Positions 23,906-36,329 of a stretch of DNA of 64,000 nucleotides are shown piece after piece (within the stretch, counting starts at the first letter, position 1; each line of letters starts with the position of its first letter). Source of the DNA: Pyrrhosoma nymphula (taxonomy: Eukaryota > Arthropoda > Insecta > Odonata > Coenagrionidae); the NCBI GenBank assembly GCA_963573305.1, contig OY754329.1:135209422-135273421 (forward strand), written 5' to 3'. The notes under the pieces were generated by a model that was not told the origin of the DNA, made no database searches, and worked only from the letters and a program-made list of their open reading frames with translations. A program made the translations under genes and the position numbers.

Positions 23906-26900
23906 AGAGGACTGCTAGTGTCACCGCAGGTTTCATTTCCGATTTTTTCACTTTTTATACATATGCATACATATTTTTTCCAGGAGAAAAATTCGGCCCA
24001 CGGCCTTTGAATCTGTCTCGAGTAATATAAAAAAATGGAAACGAACGAGAACAAAAAAATAATGATGTAAAAAGGGGTAAAATAAAATTTCCTCAGGGTA
24101 TCCGTTCAAATATCGCCACGCAAAGTCTTCTCCCAAAAATGTTTTTCTTTGCGATTTCCATTGTTTTTACTTTTCTTTATCTTTTTTTCATCTTTCTTTC
24201 TCACGTCTGGTACCGATACGATTTATCGTCCGGCGAGGGTACGGATGGAAACACTTTCGGAATAAAATAGAAGTCTCTCGCCGGCACAAAAAGGATATAT
24301 CCTCTCTCCTTCTTGTTGGAGTTGACTTAAAACAATAATTAAATCGAGTCACGCGCTAACTGCTATGCTACAAATTAAAGTTCCTGAAGTTTTATCTTTT
24401 CATTAAGAGTTTTTACCTCGTCGAGTACTTGCAATGGTTTTAGCTACACACACCATCGCAATATTACATGAATACATACAAAAAGCTTTCTTCTGGAGCC
24501 TTAACTTTAAGCTAAGAGGCATCTTTATGGGCCAGCTATCTTTAATCCATGCCAACCACACTTTTCCAACACCAATTTAAAAAGCCGCATCATTCAATAC
24601 CCATTTATCAGGTAATTAAAACCATAAAAAAATATTCTACCGCGAAAACATGCCGAAACATCAAATATTCGTTAAAAAACGCCGAAAGTTAGGGAATTAT
24701 ACCTTTCCTTTCCACTGCGAGACTTCAATATAATTTTCAGGGACAACTTCAGAGAACTCTGCAAAGTTTTATTATCATTCATATACTTTCTGGAAAGCTC
24801 CAAGTCATTCTAAGTTGAAAGGGAAGCATTTTTTTCTTCACTGCACTGAACAGCCATTTCATACTTTTAAACGGCATCTCTTGAGAAAACACCTCAGACC
24901 TATTTAATTAGACCGCATATGAGACATCTTTCTCCACCTAGTAATAGAGTGCATGGGCAGGCAGGTTCTTTTCGCGGACGAAGTCACGAGCAGTTATTCA
25001 CGGAAACAAATAGCGCAACTTGAAAGCATCAAAATTGCTCGGCTAGAAAGCTCGGGCATCCGGTTTCATATAAATAGCTTATTTAATCAAGTTCAGCTAT
25101 TCAACTCCAAGGGGGGGAATCACAAAATGTGAAGCTGCCTGAAAATATGGCTCCCTCTGTGGGAGGCACGAACTTTTTTTCATCCGACCGTTATCCGGAG
25201 TAAAGGCACGAGTCGTTTATGGAGTACACCGAGCTTAAAAAAAAAAAAAAAAGAAGGAAAAAAAAGGAAATAAATTGACGCGATGGAAAGGGGAATTACG
25301 GTTGGCGGAGCTTGGCGCATGAAATATGCGACTCTTGGATATTTATGGCCGAGAGGAGAGTTCGGATACTGATGTGCAAATTTAAGGGCAAGTTGAATGA
25401 TTGGACAGCAGTGAAAGATCTCATGAGTTTTTTTCATGACGTCGTATAGTATATCGATTAAGGGAGGTAAATGGAACTGTATATGGAGCCATAAATGTCC
25501 ATTCACGTACTGCCCGAAGTCCTTCGACAAGTTGACATTTTTATTTGGCAAAGTTAAGATTTGCGACGTCCGGACGGATTAATCCCGAGAAAGAATTCCT
25601 ATCACTTATGAGTTACTGACGATGTTTTAATTTTAAGTAACAAATGACCCATGACTTGGTGTTAGACTTCATGACCGATTGCAGTTTTTTGCCACATTCA
25701 CTCACACTACAAGTTATAAATCACTGCCCCTGTTAATCATATATTCAAGCTATTTCATATCAAAACAAATTCAAGGAGAAAGTTATTCAGTCATTATTCA
25801 TAGATACCATAAAATTAAAAAGAACTTACTCCACGCGTAAAATATTGCTCTTTTATCATGGATAAGTGGCTGAAAAATATAAATAGGAAACGGTGATTGG
25901 TTTGCAACTGTTTTTCGTCTTAATCAAAACATTTCGTACCAAACACATATTTTAATCCAGATAGCGAATTACATGTTCTTCATAACTAAAATAATCAAAT
26001 ATTGTTGTTGTCATTGTCACTTAGTGATATATTCAATTAAAATCTCTAATTCCCGTGATCGCAACTTTTTACGAAAAAATCATTCGATTGGGCAAAACAT
26101 ATATAAATATAGTCCATACAATAGTTTCGCACCTGCGAAAGGCATTAATGATAGCAGAAGGCATAATACCCCTTTAATTATTTAAATTTAATCACAATAA
26201 TATAAAGGCATTAAATTACATGAATGCGTAATTATTTGCTGTATTATATGCTGTACGTAGTTAAGCCTCCGATTGCAAATGATTTAAGCCTTTCATATAC
26301 AGGAAACACGAGAAGCATATGAATTTAATTGCAGTAGAAATTGCGAAACCTAAGCTTCACGGGGCGTATAAATTCGTGTGTCAGAGATCGTTATTCGCAG
26401 GATACGCAGGATGCTCGCTCACACGATGGTAAATTTTGTTTCCTTCCTCGTTTAGATGTCCCTAGTAGAGCATTCAAAAGTGTTCATAAAATGAAGCACT
26501 TCCATTTTTCAAAATCCCGAATAATAATTTCGGTTAAAGTTCATAAATATTCCCCGGACTAGAGCTTACAATGTTTGCAGAAATAAATCATGCAAGTTTT
26601 AACGAAAAATAGTCTGAAAACTCTCTATCGTTTGAGAAAAATAAATGCAGCCTCACTCTGCATGACACGTCAAGTGACACCAAGTGTCTACCAGGAACAC
26701 TCGGAACAATGGTGAAATTATGTTCATTCACAGGTTACCGCGGCCTTGATAAGCGATTCTAGCATTGTTCGGTTCACGTCTACGCTTGTTGTTTTTCAGA
26801 CAATAGTTTCTCTAACTATCCTATTGGCAACCTCAAGATCAAGGGTCAGGTTGAAAATATGCCATTGAGTATGCCTCCTAGATCAACCACATTGAACATC

Positions 26901-26985
26901 ATATTCGATATTCTACTCATAGTACACATACCTATCTGCTAATACTGTGTCAATGGAACTTGACACCAAACATATTACTTAAGGC
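23906..26985. other. AT-rich unassigned DNA
   Basis: An A run of about 16 at 25237-25252 on the plus strand sits at the edge of a 123-codon minus frame (25180-25551) that shows no recognisable domain. I see no exon-like splice context and no RNA gene. Confidence 0.4.
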
Positions 26986-27306
26986 CAGTGACATAGTCGG
27001 GGGTCCATGGGGTCCGGACCCCATCCACAAAGTTTTGAATTCACTTTTAAAAAGTGGCACTACAGGAGGTTTTTAAAAATAATTTTGTATTCCTTTATTC
27101 TTAAGTTTGAACACTTTTGAAATAAATATATTTTTTATTGTTAAGCATAAAAACTTTTTTAATCTCTCAGAAGTTTGAACAGCTAAAATTTTTAAATATA
27201 GGATATTACACCTCAGTTGCAATTGTCTACACACAAAGTCGCTCCTAATTTTAAAAATGTTCAATAAAGGAAATCCCCCTTAAAGGAAATCCTGGCTACG
27301 TCACTG
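26986..27306. mobile_element. Non-autonomous hAT element (321 bp)
   Basis: The left end begins CAGTGACATAGTCGGGGG and the right end, read as reverse complement, begins CAGTGACGTAGCCAGGA. This closely matches the CAGTGGCGTAGCCAGGA-type terminus widespread in hAT elements. The flanking octamers CTTAAGGC (26978-26985) and CGTAAGGA (27307-27314) agree at 6 of 8 bases, consistent with a decayed 8-bp target duplication. There is no transposase inside, so this is a MITE-sized derivative. Confidence 0.8.
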
Positions 27307-27368
27307 CGTAAGGAGTTAACATTAGTTTTAGTGTTGCATGAAATCCTTCCTTTAAATTTCATGTTCAT

Positions 27369-27548
27369 TTCTGCTACTGGTAACAGTCAACACCAAACAA
27401 GGTTTCTAAGAGAATTTGCAACAAATGCCATAATTTTTCAACTGTTGCGATTGCAAGAATTATGTGGTACGCAGTCGCGCACACGGAGCAAAGATATACG
27501 CCATTTAGGGTGACATTCGCCATGAAAATATTCACGGGATCGGTAGTG
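27369..27548 (+). repeat. 180-bp repeat, copy 1
   Basis: This segment is nearly identical (I count about two substitutions) to 29524-29702. It starts at TTCTGCTACT and ends at CGGGATCGGTAGT. Directly after it comes a tRNA-like sequence with an A-box-like TGTAGCTGGCTAACA. The minus-strand 62-codon frame across it is probably incidental. Confidence 0.9.
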
Positions 27549-27615
27549 TAGCTGGCTAACACACCTGACCGGCAATTCCGGTCAAATCATGCGATTTTTT
27601 CAAGGCAAATTTCAC
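27537..27615 (+). repeat. tRNA-like SINE segment
   Basis: GATCGGTAGTGTAGCTGGCTAA resembles the 5' half of a tRNA, and CTGACCGGCAATTCCGGTC can form a stem. The B box is weak (GGTCAAATC). It is joined directly to the end of the 180-bp repeat, which suggests both belong to one SINE family, with copy 2 lacking this part. Confidence 0.4.
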
Positions 27616-29523
27616 CCCCTTTGGGGTAAATATCAGAATGATTATAATTGTACGCTAAGTGGAATGAACTCCATTCTTAAACTTTTCATACGAATATTGG
27701 TTGGTTCCTTAAACAACACAATCTCTTAAAGCATCATCACGGATATTTCGAATGCACAGTCGTTATGACGACTGTTAACCCCTGAAAATGATTGCGGGAA
27801 AAAATACATAAATATGATTTCAGCGGGAAAACAGTTATCACTAAAATCATTTTCAAAGGCGATCTTCCAGTTTTCTTTTCTTCCTTGTTCCAATACCTAT
27901 TGATTTTTTCGCATGACGTTGCACTTTCACGACTCAGATATACATTTTGTGAAAGCTAAGCGATGCAGAATTCGTCTCTCTTGGAGAGAGCTGTACGAAT
28001 ATACTGCCGCAAATAATGGAAGCCTGAATAAACACGCTAATTACCAATTTCCAGCTTTTGCAGGCGTAAACAGAGAATTTTCCACGGTTTCCACGAAGCA
28101 GAATAAAAATTGATATTTTTGTTTGTACCTTCCATGTTTAACCATGGGGTTTAAAAATTGTTATCAAGTCGTATATGCCTCAAACTTCTAGGACGGTCGC
28201 ATTCAATGAAGTACTTTAGACGGTAATGTGTGCTAATCAAGCTAGCACAAATCCCGAACTTTTAAAATGGGTATATGAGAAGATTTCTCATCATGTATTT
28301 GCTTGAGGGCTTAAAATAACTGGATAAAAGAGGGGACTTCGCTGCAATTGAAATTGTTAAAATTGTCAGTAATATAGATATACAAAAGACAAAAATGCCA
28401 ATAAAATTCTTTTACTATAATACGAAATCACGTAACATATAGATCTTATACTGCTAACTTCCGTACTTTACCGAAATCCAACCTCACTCGATGCTACCAG
28501 TCCTCTGTATGATATTCTTAAAATCTACTCCTTCCCTTGGAGTTATACACTCCCTCAAAATGCATCTATCGATACTTTATCTCGTATTGAGGAAATATTT
28601 GTTGAACGGTAAGGATTTTTGACCATGGAAATAACAAATCCCTAAGTTCACTTTGGATAACGACAAAAAGCACAAATACAATTCCACTACTAACCCGAAA
28701 ACAATAGAGAAAGAAATAACTGGTTGTGATCAAAACACTGGCTCTGTGGAAGGAATTGCTGTTTTTTCCATGAGGTTCTCAAACGAATTGACTCTGATGA
28801 GGGAAAATTAATCCTAAAATATGTTACTGATTAATTTCAAGGGGTAACGGCAAGAGTATTCAATAACCCATCTTGAATTTTCAGGCTATTAAAGACAGGA
28901 AATTATATTGATCAAGTCGAGTCTAATAAAAGATGTATTGAACACGTCGCACTTTATAAAAACACACATGCTGCTCAGTATTAAGTTCTAAACGTGGATG
29001 TAGGGGGCACGATAAGGAGCACCGATAACTGATTATTTTTCATTTACACTCCCTGAGGCTGTTCACGGTAAATTAGGTCCTTCACGATAATACACTTTAT
29101 TGTGATAAGTAAGCCACGGTCCCATGGGAGTGAAGCAGGTTAGCGTACCAGTTATGTCAGGTAGTAAGTCAATTGAAGTTTTTTCATCGTTGATCTCCAC
29201 AGATTGGTTGTTGGAATAAAATGGAAAAATAGGTACATAGATATAAAAATGACTTCATGACGCGTAGCGGCATTGAGACTCTATAGAGCCTCTTCTTCCT
29301 CATAACTCGATTTCACATGAGAGAGAATGACACCAGCAAATCACAAAAGCCATAAAATAAATAAACCGACCAACATAAAATGTTAAAAATAAACCGATAT
29401 AAAATGTTAAGGCAAAAGAAAAGAATATTATCAAGTTTACAGAACAAGGAACGACGGTCTGCAGTTTCAACTTAGTGTAAATATTTCTAATCGTGAAAGA
29501 CATGAATTTTAAGTTAAATTAAA
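27616..29523. other. AT-rich DNA, nothing recognised
   Basis: Short frames at 27913-28113 and 29300-29503 have no known domain. I see no terminal repeats or RNA gene. Confidence 0.45.
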
Positions 29524-29718
29524 TTCTGCTACTAGTAACAGTCAACACCAAACAAGGTTTCTAAGAGAATTTGCAACAAATGCCATAATTTTTCAACTGT
29601 TGCGATTGCAATAATTATGTGGTACGCAGTCGCGCACACGGAGCAAAGATATACGCCATTTAGGGTGACATTCGCCATGAAAATATTCACGGGATCGGTA
29701 GTATGTATGTATGTACAT
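29524..29718 (+). repeat. 180-bp repeat, copy 2, with (GTAT)n tail
   Basis: This is a second copy of the 27369-27548 sequence in the same orientation, 2155 bp downstream. It ends in GTATGTATGTATGTA, a short tandem tail of the kind found at the 3' ends of non-LTR retroelements and SINEs. Confidence 0.9.
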
Positions 29719-30091
29719 ATCTTAACGTTTACGCACAGTAATTAACGCAATAACGCATTAGGAAAAAATATTTAAAAACATCTTTGTGGAAAAATAATTA
29801 AGGATTTGGCTCTACCCCTAAACTAAAAAAGGATGGAACACCTAAAACAAAATGACCTTTACTTTGGACCTTCACCCAAGTAGAAACCAGGCAACAATAA
29901 AAAATGAACGAACAAATTTAAAAAAATGTATAAAAATGGTTAAATAAGAATTTCATGATACTGGTCGGTTTAACTTAAAGTGAGTCATGTAAGTGGCAGT
30001 CGTTTGATAAGTGATTTTATGGAAGAGAAAATATCCATTTCTGAGGAAATAATGACCCTTAATTCTGAACTACAGTTAGCTCGTAAAAATA
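29719..30091. other. AT-rich DNA, nothing recognised
   Basis: Contains only the beginning of a 78-codon frame (29980-30216) that runs into the SINE on the opposite strand. Confidence 0.45.
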
Positions 30092-30222
30092 AGACAACAC
30101 ACACAACCATTCCCAGGGAGGTGGAAAATCCTCCCCAGGCGGGACTCGAAGAACCCACGACCTTTGGGTTAGCAGACGAGGACGTTGCCCCGCCGCCACC
30201 GAGGCCGAAATGGTAAGGATGT
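30092..30222 (-). repeat. tRNA-derived SINE
   Basis: Read on the minus strand, CTCGGTGGCGGCGGGGCAAC (30202-30183) resembles a D-arm and A-box region. It is followed by CTGCTAACCCAAAGGTCGTG, a credible anticodon-arm region, and by GGGTTCTTCGAGTCCCGCC, a B box with a 3-base insertion (30156-30138). The tail GGTTGTGTGTGTTGTCTT ends near 30092. This is one of the best-preserved SINE heads in the window. Confidence 0.65.
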
Positions 30223-31590
30223 GACTTGAGGCGAATGATAGGCTGTAGGTGAGGGATCTCTTGGTTACAGAAAGGTGGTCGAGCGCCGTGTTGTTGGCAC
30301 AGTTTATTAGACAAACGTATGCTTCGTCATTATTGAACAAGAAAATCTTAGGCGAATTATACAATCTGCGTTTCTGCGTCAACCACTGTCCTTCAGTCCT
30401 TTGAAGACGCTTTGTCCTTCATACGATTTGTTTTTTCATTACCGCCGGCCTCGGCGGAATTGATAGAAGCAAGGAAGTGGGAAAACGACAGCCAAGAAGC
30501 CTTCAAAAGAAGGGATGAGCGAAGCTGTCACTCGACCTTTTATGCGGCAGAATTTTTCAATAACGGCCAAAATAAATCCCCGCGGTGAAATGGAAGCTGC
30601 GGCGGACAGGTTCAGTAACGTTTACCCACTTAAGGATGAGAAAATACACTTTTATATTTTATGTCTCTCAAGTAAAAATATAAATTTCGTAATTCACGCA
30701 AAAACTTTAACCGTATGTAACTGCGACATTTATATTTTCTGAAAAACCAGTAGAAAATTATTAATCAAAATACATCCTCTGGGACCATTTCGGCATTCCA
30801 TATCAATGTGATATGTCGCAATAGAACTTTTAACCTCTATTTAAAATTCAGAAAAAATCATTTACTAATGTTTTACCTTGTACATAATCACATTTAATCA
30901 TGAATGTAAATTTCATAAAAATGATTTTACTAAACATTTGGAAAAACGATATCCAATTAGCACATATTAACGTTATTTTCCAAACATTTTAAATATGTAT
31001 CGGGTAAATTTCCGGAAAATCTTACTTTCTTTGTGAGGTCCACACGTAAAATATTTAGCGACATTTTGCAGTAAAATTTTTAATGACAAATTGCTTAAAG
31101 GTCCAATATTATCAGGTCAGACATCTGAAAGTATCCAATAATTTCAAGTCTGACCGCAAAAATAATTCGTTTCTGAAAAGATCTTCAATAATTAATCCTC
31201 ATCAGTGTATGTATTTCAATGGAAATAAAAAGAGATTGTGGACGATACTCTCTCGATCAGTGGAGGTAGACAATACTTGAAGACTCCGCTATCTGCTAAA
31301 AGCGATTCTGAGATAGAGCGATGGCATACGATAATATCTTGGGCCTCCTAGCTGCACTTCATATATTTTTCCTTGCACCTAATCAATTGAACTTTTTGGA
31401 GTAGAAGGGCCAATAAAAATTGGTTTATACCATTATCACCCTTGCCGATGAAGTAAAAACACTTATAAGAAAGCTGGTAAAGCTTGCTAACTTGATTCCG
31501 CCTACACGTTCGCACTCCACCACATCAATCGCTACATAAATTTATTCTCAGCAACAACAACAGCCATCTTCCAAGGCCTTGTGTTTTACA
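30223..31590. other. AT-rich DNA, nothing recognised
   Basis: Short frames at 30515-30742 and 31083-31280 show no known domain. No structured element is seen apart from a 17-base word near 31394 (TTTGGAGTAGAAGGGCC) that recurs at 31793. Confidence 0.45.
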
Positions 31591-32195
31591 ATGAGGGATA
31601 ATCATACTAATATATTATAAAAACATGGTGCTTTCTGTGAGAGTGTGTGCCTGTTACTCAATCACGAAAAAAAACAGTGAATCTAATGAGATGAAATTAT
31701 GCATCAACATCGATAATATACCTAATTCAAACATAGGCTTCTTTCCTTCATGAAATTTTTCATTATTTCAAATTTACAGTAATTTCCGACTATTTGGAGT
31801 AGAAGGGCCTATATTTAGTGGTAAATATTTATTTTTACACTGAATATTGTTTTTGTTAGTATAGGTGGCTTAAAGGTATGACTTGAGATTTTAAAGTTTG
31901 CTTTAAGAAAAATTGGACTAATTGAGATATTTACTTACATAATTACTTTATTATATATATTTTCAGTACGCAACGAATGTGCCTAAGAGAGGAAAAAGTA
32001 ATACTTCTCAAAGATCTGCTAATGTAAGGGAAATGTCCTCTTTACGGAAAAAAAATCTTAAGAACAACGAGCAAAATTACAGTTGGACGCTGCGAGGCAC
32101 GACTTTCAGCGTGCTTCAGAAGCCGTGGAGGAGCGTCAGGCACTATTAGAAGTTAACGCCACTCACCTAAGGGAAAGTATGTTCGAAGTTTTTTG
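31591..32195 (+). mobile_element. Helitron fragment (5' leader and start of Rep/helicase frame)
   Basis: The leader around 31605-31735 (TACTAATATATTATAA, then a TGCCTGTTACTCAATCACG-like segment and CAAACATAGGCTTCTTT) matches the leader that often precedes Helitron coding regions in insects. From about 31979 a frame-broken coding stretch reads VPKRGKSNT and then, after a shift, LDAARHDFQRASEAVEERQA. This is the charged heptad-like N-terminus of Helitron helicase proteins. The Rep and helicase domains themselves are absent. Assignment rests on remembered family features. Confidence 0.55.
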
Positions 32196-33129
32196 GTGAT
32201 CTTTCCCACGCCCCCTTGTGAAACTGGAATACATTTTTAGTTTTGCTATTTTAAAAACAAACAATTTCAAGTACAGTGAAGTAGCTTATTACTACATATC
32301 ATTAAGCGAGAAATCGGGCAATTTCCACTTAGAAAAAAAATCATAGATGAGAATTGAGAAGTCAGATTCTCTTCTGTATGAACATAAATACTACCTATAT
32401 TATTTCTTACTTTTATCTCTCTCGTTGAGAAACAACAGACATTGCAACTACGTTTAAATAAATATCTCAATGAATAGTTAAAGAGGTTTTAGCCTACGAA
32501 CTAAAAGGCCATTATAAATGGCCTTTAGCAAGGAAATGGGTCGCTTTAGCGACGGTGAGGCCTTGACAATCTTTGAGTGAAATATTGCCTACTGTAAGTC
32601 ATAACTCTTTATGCAAATTTCGGATAGATATACTAAAGCAATAACAAATGAGGGCTTTTTTTCTTTCGATGAAACCAAAATTACGAATTACTGTACAGTT
32701 GTGAGACTCCATAACTTTACATTACAACTTGACCTTGCATTTAGCCAACTTGATGACTTGCATTTAGCGATCGAATGTGTTAAGAGGCATTTAATCATTG
32801 ATCTCGGCCTTTTTTGCCATATTTACACGTCACTAGTTTAAAATAATCCGATTACCAGAGTTGTAAAGGGCTAAAATTTGGCAACAAAACTGGCCTAATC
32901 ACTCGAGGCGAACTAATTGGTTGGAAAAACGTATGGAGTGAATGCCCTGGATCATAATTTGGCGGAGCATTTCACAGATCCTATTAAACGAATCAAGCCT
33001 TCACATCTTCACACTTCGGTGAACTGAGTTAATTTACGCCGCGATGCATCGCGATAGCTGTGAAATTCCCTGAATATAAATAATTTCCCGAGACTCGCGA
33101 TGTTAAAAAAAAAATCGCCTCTGGGCCGG
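32196..33129. other. AT-rich DNA, nothing recognised
   Basis: Frames at 32267-32470 and 32611-32841 carry no known domain. Confidence 0.45.
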
Positions 33130-33780
33130 CACCTAAACAGATTCACTGAAGAGGGCTCTCATGTGCACGTGGATGCGAGGAAAACGTACCGGCGTTTCAG
33201 AGAGAGATAGAGGATTGGTATGCAATCCAACAAAAGTACTTCTCCATTTTTTTTTCTTTTGCTTTTCCAAAAGAGATCGACTGATACGAAACAAAAGACC
33301 CGCATCACGAGCTTCCAACGGCTCGAACACACTCACGCGGAGAAGCACGAGACCTCTCACGCCTAAGAGCCCGGAGGGGGGAAGAGGGGGTTGGCGGCGT
33401 CAGGCGATGATTAAAGCGCGTCGGATAATCATTTGCATGCGGGCCACTAGAGGCGAAGGGACAGAGGGAGGCGCCAGTTTGTGCGTTCGTCGGATTCGAT
33501 CCGGGAGGAAAAGACGGCTCCACATCACAGGCAGGCGGCAGGGCGGAAAGGAAGGAAAGGCCCAACCCTCCACCCCCCCTTTCTCCCCCGTTTCCCCCAC
33601 GGGGTACGGCGCAGAAAGCGAGAAGGATAAGAAGAAGAGACGGAGAGAGAGGTTGTGGTGGTCCCCAAACCTCCCCTCCCCACCTCAACCGGCTCCAAAA
33701 AAAAAGGTATTTAACCCTTCAAGTCCACGACGTTGGACTGCTTTGGAATTTCCATCTTTGGTCCCTCGTAAATTTTAACG
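33130..33780. other. CpG-island-like GC-rich block with long frames on both strands
   Basis: G+C rises sharply here, and CpG is frequent. The longest open frame in the window (33161-33778, plus, 205 codons) covers it, but frames of 127, 75 and 66 codons also run antisense. Such frames are expected in GC-rich DNA where stop codons are rare. The predicted protein is basic and low-complexity with no domain. I interpret the block as a possible promoter or 5' UTR island, and I do not call a protein-coding gene. Confidence 0.5.
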
Positions 33781-33894
33781 CTTATATCGCCAGTAGTCGC
33801 AGTGCAGTTTTTGCCTTCAGTGGAACAGTCCGGATGAATGCAAAAGTCTTCTCACAACAACTTAACTCGAGAGTAATTCGGCATTCCACCGCGC

Positions 33895-34450
33895 AAATTC
33901 AGCACTAGGGACGTTCCACCGTGATACTGTGAGTCAAAACAAATACTAAATTCCAACTTCTCGTTTGCATTTTCCAAAAATAAATACTGCTTTAACTGAT
34001 TACTAGATTATAATCTTAGACAAAAAAATTAAGATACAAAATATGCAGCTTATTCTACTAATATTTATTCATATTAAACACTTTTATGCTGTAGAAGACG
34101 ATTGAAGCGCCATGTTCATCGAATTAACGCATTTTGATCAAATATTGCAGTAATTAACTAATAATTCAAGGAATAAACTGATTTAGTGCTTTAATATTTA
34201 TTAACTTTCAATTTTTCTGCATCATACTCGCTTCTGACAAATAGTTCTACGCAAAAATGACATTTGTATTATTTAAAAAAATACTATCATTCCCCATTTT
34301 TCACCTATTCACGCGTTTAGCACATAATGTGATTTAACGTTCAATTTGCGGAAATAATAGTGTGAATAGGAATGATTTTTTCATGTTAAACTAAGGAAGT
34401 TTTTCTCTAATTATCCAGACCATGCATAAAATGACATAATATTCGATTAC
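33895..34450 (+). repeat. Unrecognised interspersed repeat, copy 1
   Basis: This sequence aligns by eye with 39690-40240. Shared blocks include GTCAAAACAAATACTAAATT against GTCAAAACAAATACTTATT, CAGTAATTAACTAATAA against CAGTAATTTGCTAATAA, and a stretch of more than 100 bases beginning AAAATGACATTTGTATTA. Part of its 5' end also matches 41808-41860. It is AT-rich and non-coding with no tRNA-like head. The outer limits are not defined. Confidence 0.7.
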
Positions 34451-36115
34451 CGTGGAGCCTTCTCAAGAACATCAGAATATCGTTTACCACTTCAATACGA
34501 CTTAGGTAGGGTTGGCAAGTAGAAGAGTTGATTCTAGGAAGAGTCTGGTCCAAAAGTAGGAAATTCTGAGATATTCTGAAGTATTAAGTTAAAAGCATGA
34601 GTTTAACTGTCGTTGAATGTGTTTTCTTAATTAATGACAGCATAAATTCTTTTAAAATGTCCGCAATTATACAAGGTCCACTAGGAACTAGTTCAACTGT
34701 GATAGAATTTTATCATGTACAATAATGTACCAATAATTTAAATCACGAAATTTTATATGAATATACATATCATGTGATTTTAGAGGCAAGTAATATGTGA
34801 GCCAAAGTTATAAATCGCAGTAAATGATGATGATAGAAAATATTTTTTTATATCTAAACTCAAAAAGAAATTAAAACGTCCAAATCCGGGCGGTAGATTT
34901 TTTAAATTATCATCCAATTCCATAAGTTTTCCGGAATCTCCAGGAAATTGTAACTCTGGACTAAGGCCGGTATATCTTGACTTGAAGCAGTCTGGAGTAG
35001 AACCCAGCTAAGTTTTCTCTTCGTTGTAGTAAATAGCAAGAGCTTCCGCAGTATCGATGACGCGAATAACTCCACTGCCACCGTCAATATCTGGTATAGG
35101 TTTAAAAGAGAGAGAGAAGGATGATAGGTAGAAATAAATTACTAAAAAGATTAAAAGTAGATACAGCAGAGTTATACGAATGTAAGCTTTAAAGATTACG
35201 ATTAAAAGAAATGGTTGTAGTAGGTACCTCGGAAAAAAGACCAACAAATGAGATCATTAGCTCCATTACAGATCGGTGAAAAGCATAGCAAGGTCCAGAT
35301 TACTTGGGGAGTGGAAGAAGAGAGGAGTAAAACTTTATGTGATTCGATATATCACCGTGGATATGACAACGGATTCAACAAAGGATGCCAGGGCTTTCAC
35401 ATTGACGGTCGGAGTACTCTACTTGGAATACTCCAAACGGCACGCAAGTCGGAATCAGGATTTCATCTCAGCCTCAGAGGGAATTTCATGCCGGATCTTT
35501 CGGGATGAGAATTCAGTTACCAAAGGCTTAAACCAACCCGATCCCAAGCCAAAGCGATGGTAACGAGGAGTTGATACATTTCGAAAATGTCAAATGAAAT
35601 CTGTCGAAAATCAAAAGGTTTTTGCATATAAGCAACGGAGGAGGTGGAGGGGAAGGGATTCCGGGAGGACTGCGGTGCCCTGGTGGGAAATATTCGGTAG
35701 ACTGGTGGGCAGCCGGCCGAGAAAGGCGTATGGCCCACTCTTCGGTGATTAGAAATACAAAACTTCTATGAAGCCTACTTTCTTGAGAATTGACTGAATT
35801 CATACATGAAAGATCATTTAACGACGCATACGTTAGTGAATGTTAATATCACTACTTATTACTGAGTATTGCTCCGTATTAAATGGTCTATTTTTTGCGA
35901 AGTTGAATCTTTTTTCTTTCCAGTATGATTAATTTTTACTTCACCAAAAGTTTTTTTCCTCATTGTTTCATTTTTTAAGCAGCCATTGGCGAAAACAAGA
36001 TTTTTTTATCGATCAGCAAGCAACCGTGGCAACAAAAAGCCCAATGGGGTGAAAACTACTTATAGGGCGTGGTATAAACCCCTCTCAAGTAATAATTTAT
36101 TAATGAAAGGAGGAG
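34451..36115. other. Unassigned DNA with weak exon-like hints
   Basis: On the minus strand, a pyrimidine tract followed by CTATACCAG (ending 35096) precedes 28 open codons ending in TAG at 35008-35010. This could be an acceptor plus a terminal exon but cannot be confirmed. A GC-richer segment at 35640-35740 carries minus frames with no known domain. Confidence 0.35.
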
Positions 36116-36117
36116 AG

Positions 36118-36176
36118 TTAAGCGGACGGCCTCAGTCACTTAGTGATCAACCCGAAGGCTGGTTCGATAGGTGAGG
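36118..36176 (+). repeat. tRNA-like SINE segment
   Basis: CAGTCACTTAGTGATCAACC contains a small stem, and GGCTGGTTCGATAGG (36157-36171) is a good B box. The 5' half is poorly preserved. A second, oppositely oriented tRNA-like sequence lies 165 bases downstream. Confidence 0.4.
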
Positions 36177-36329
36177 TTGAGAGCTCTTAAGACAAGAGTC
36201 TCGTCAAATTCGCACATTCAGGGCAGGAAGAAGAAATTTCCTTCCCTTGGGCCACCTGCGGTTTCGGAAAAAGTTCAGGGAACAATGAAATCGCAACGCT
36301 CGGATTGTAGGTGGTAGAGGCCAAAGAAA

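Noticed and set aside
25237..25252. A run as the poly(A) tail of a processed pseudogene
   Set aside because: No polyadenylation signal at the usual distance upstream and no recognisable coding sequence precede it.
33161..33778. 205-codon open frame, the longest in the window
   Set aside because: It lies in GC-rich DNA with comparable frames antisense, is basic and low-complexity, and shows no domain or splice signals. It is treated as a compositional artefact.
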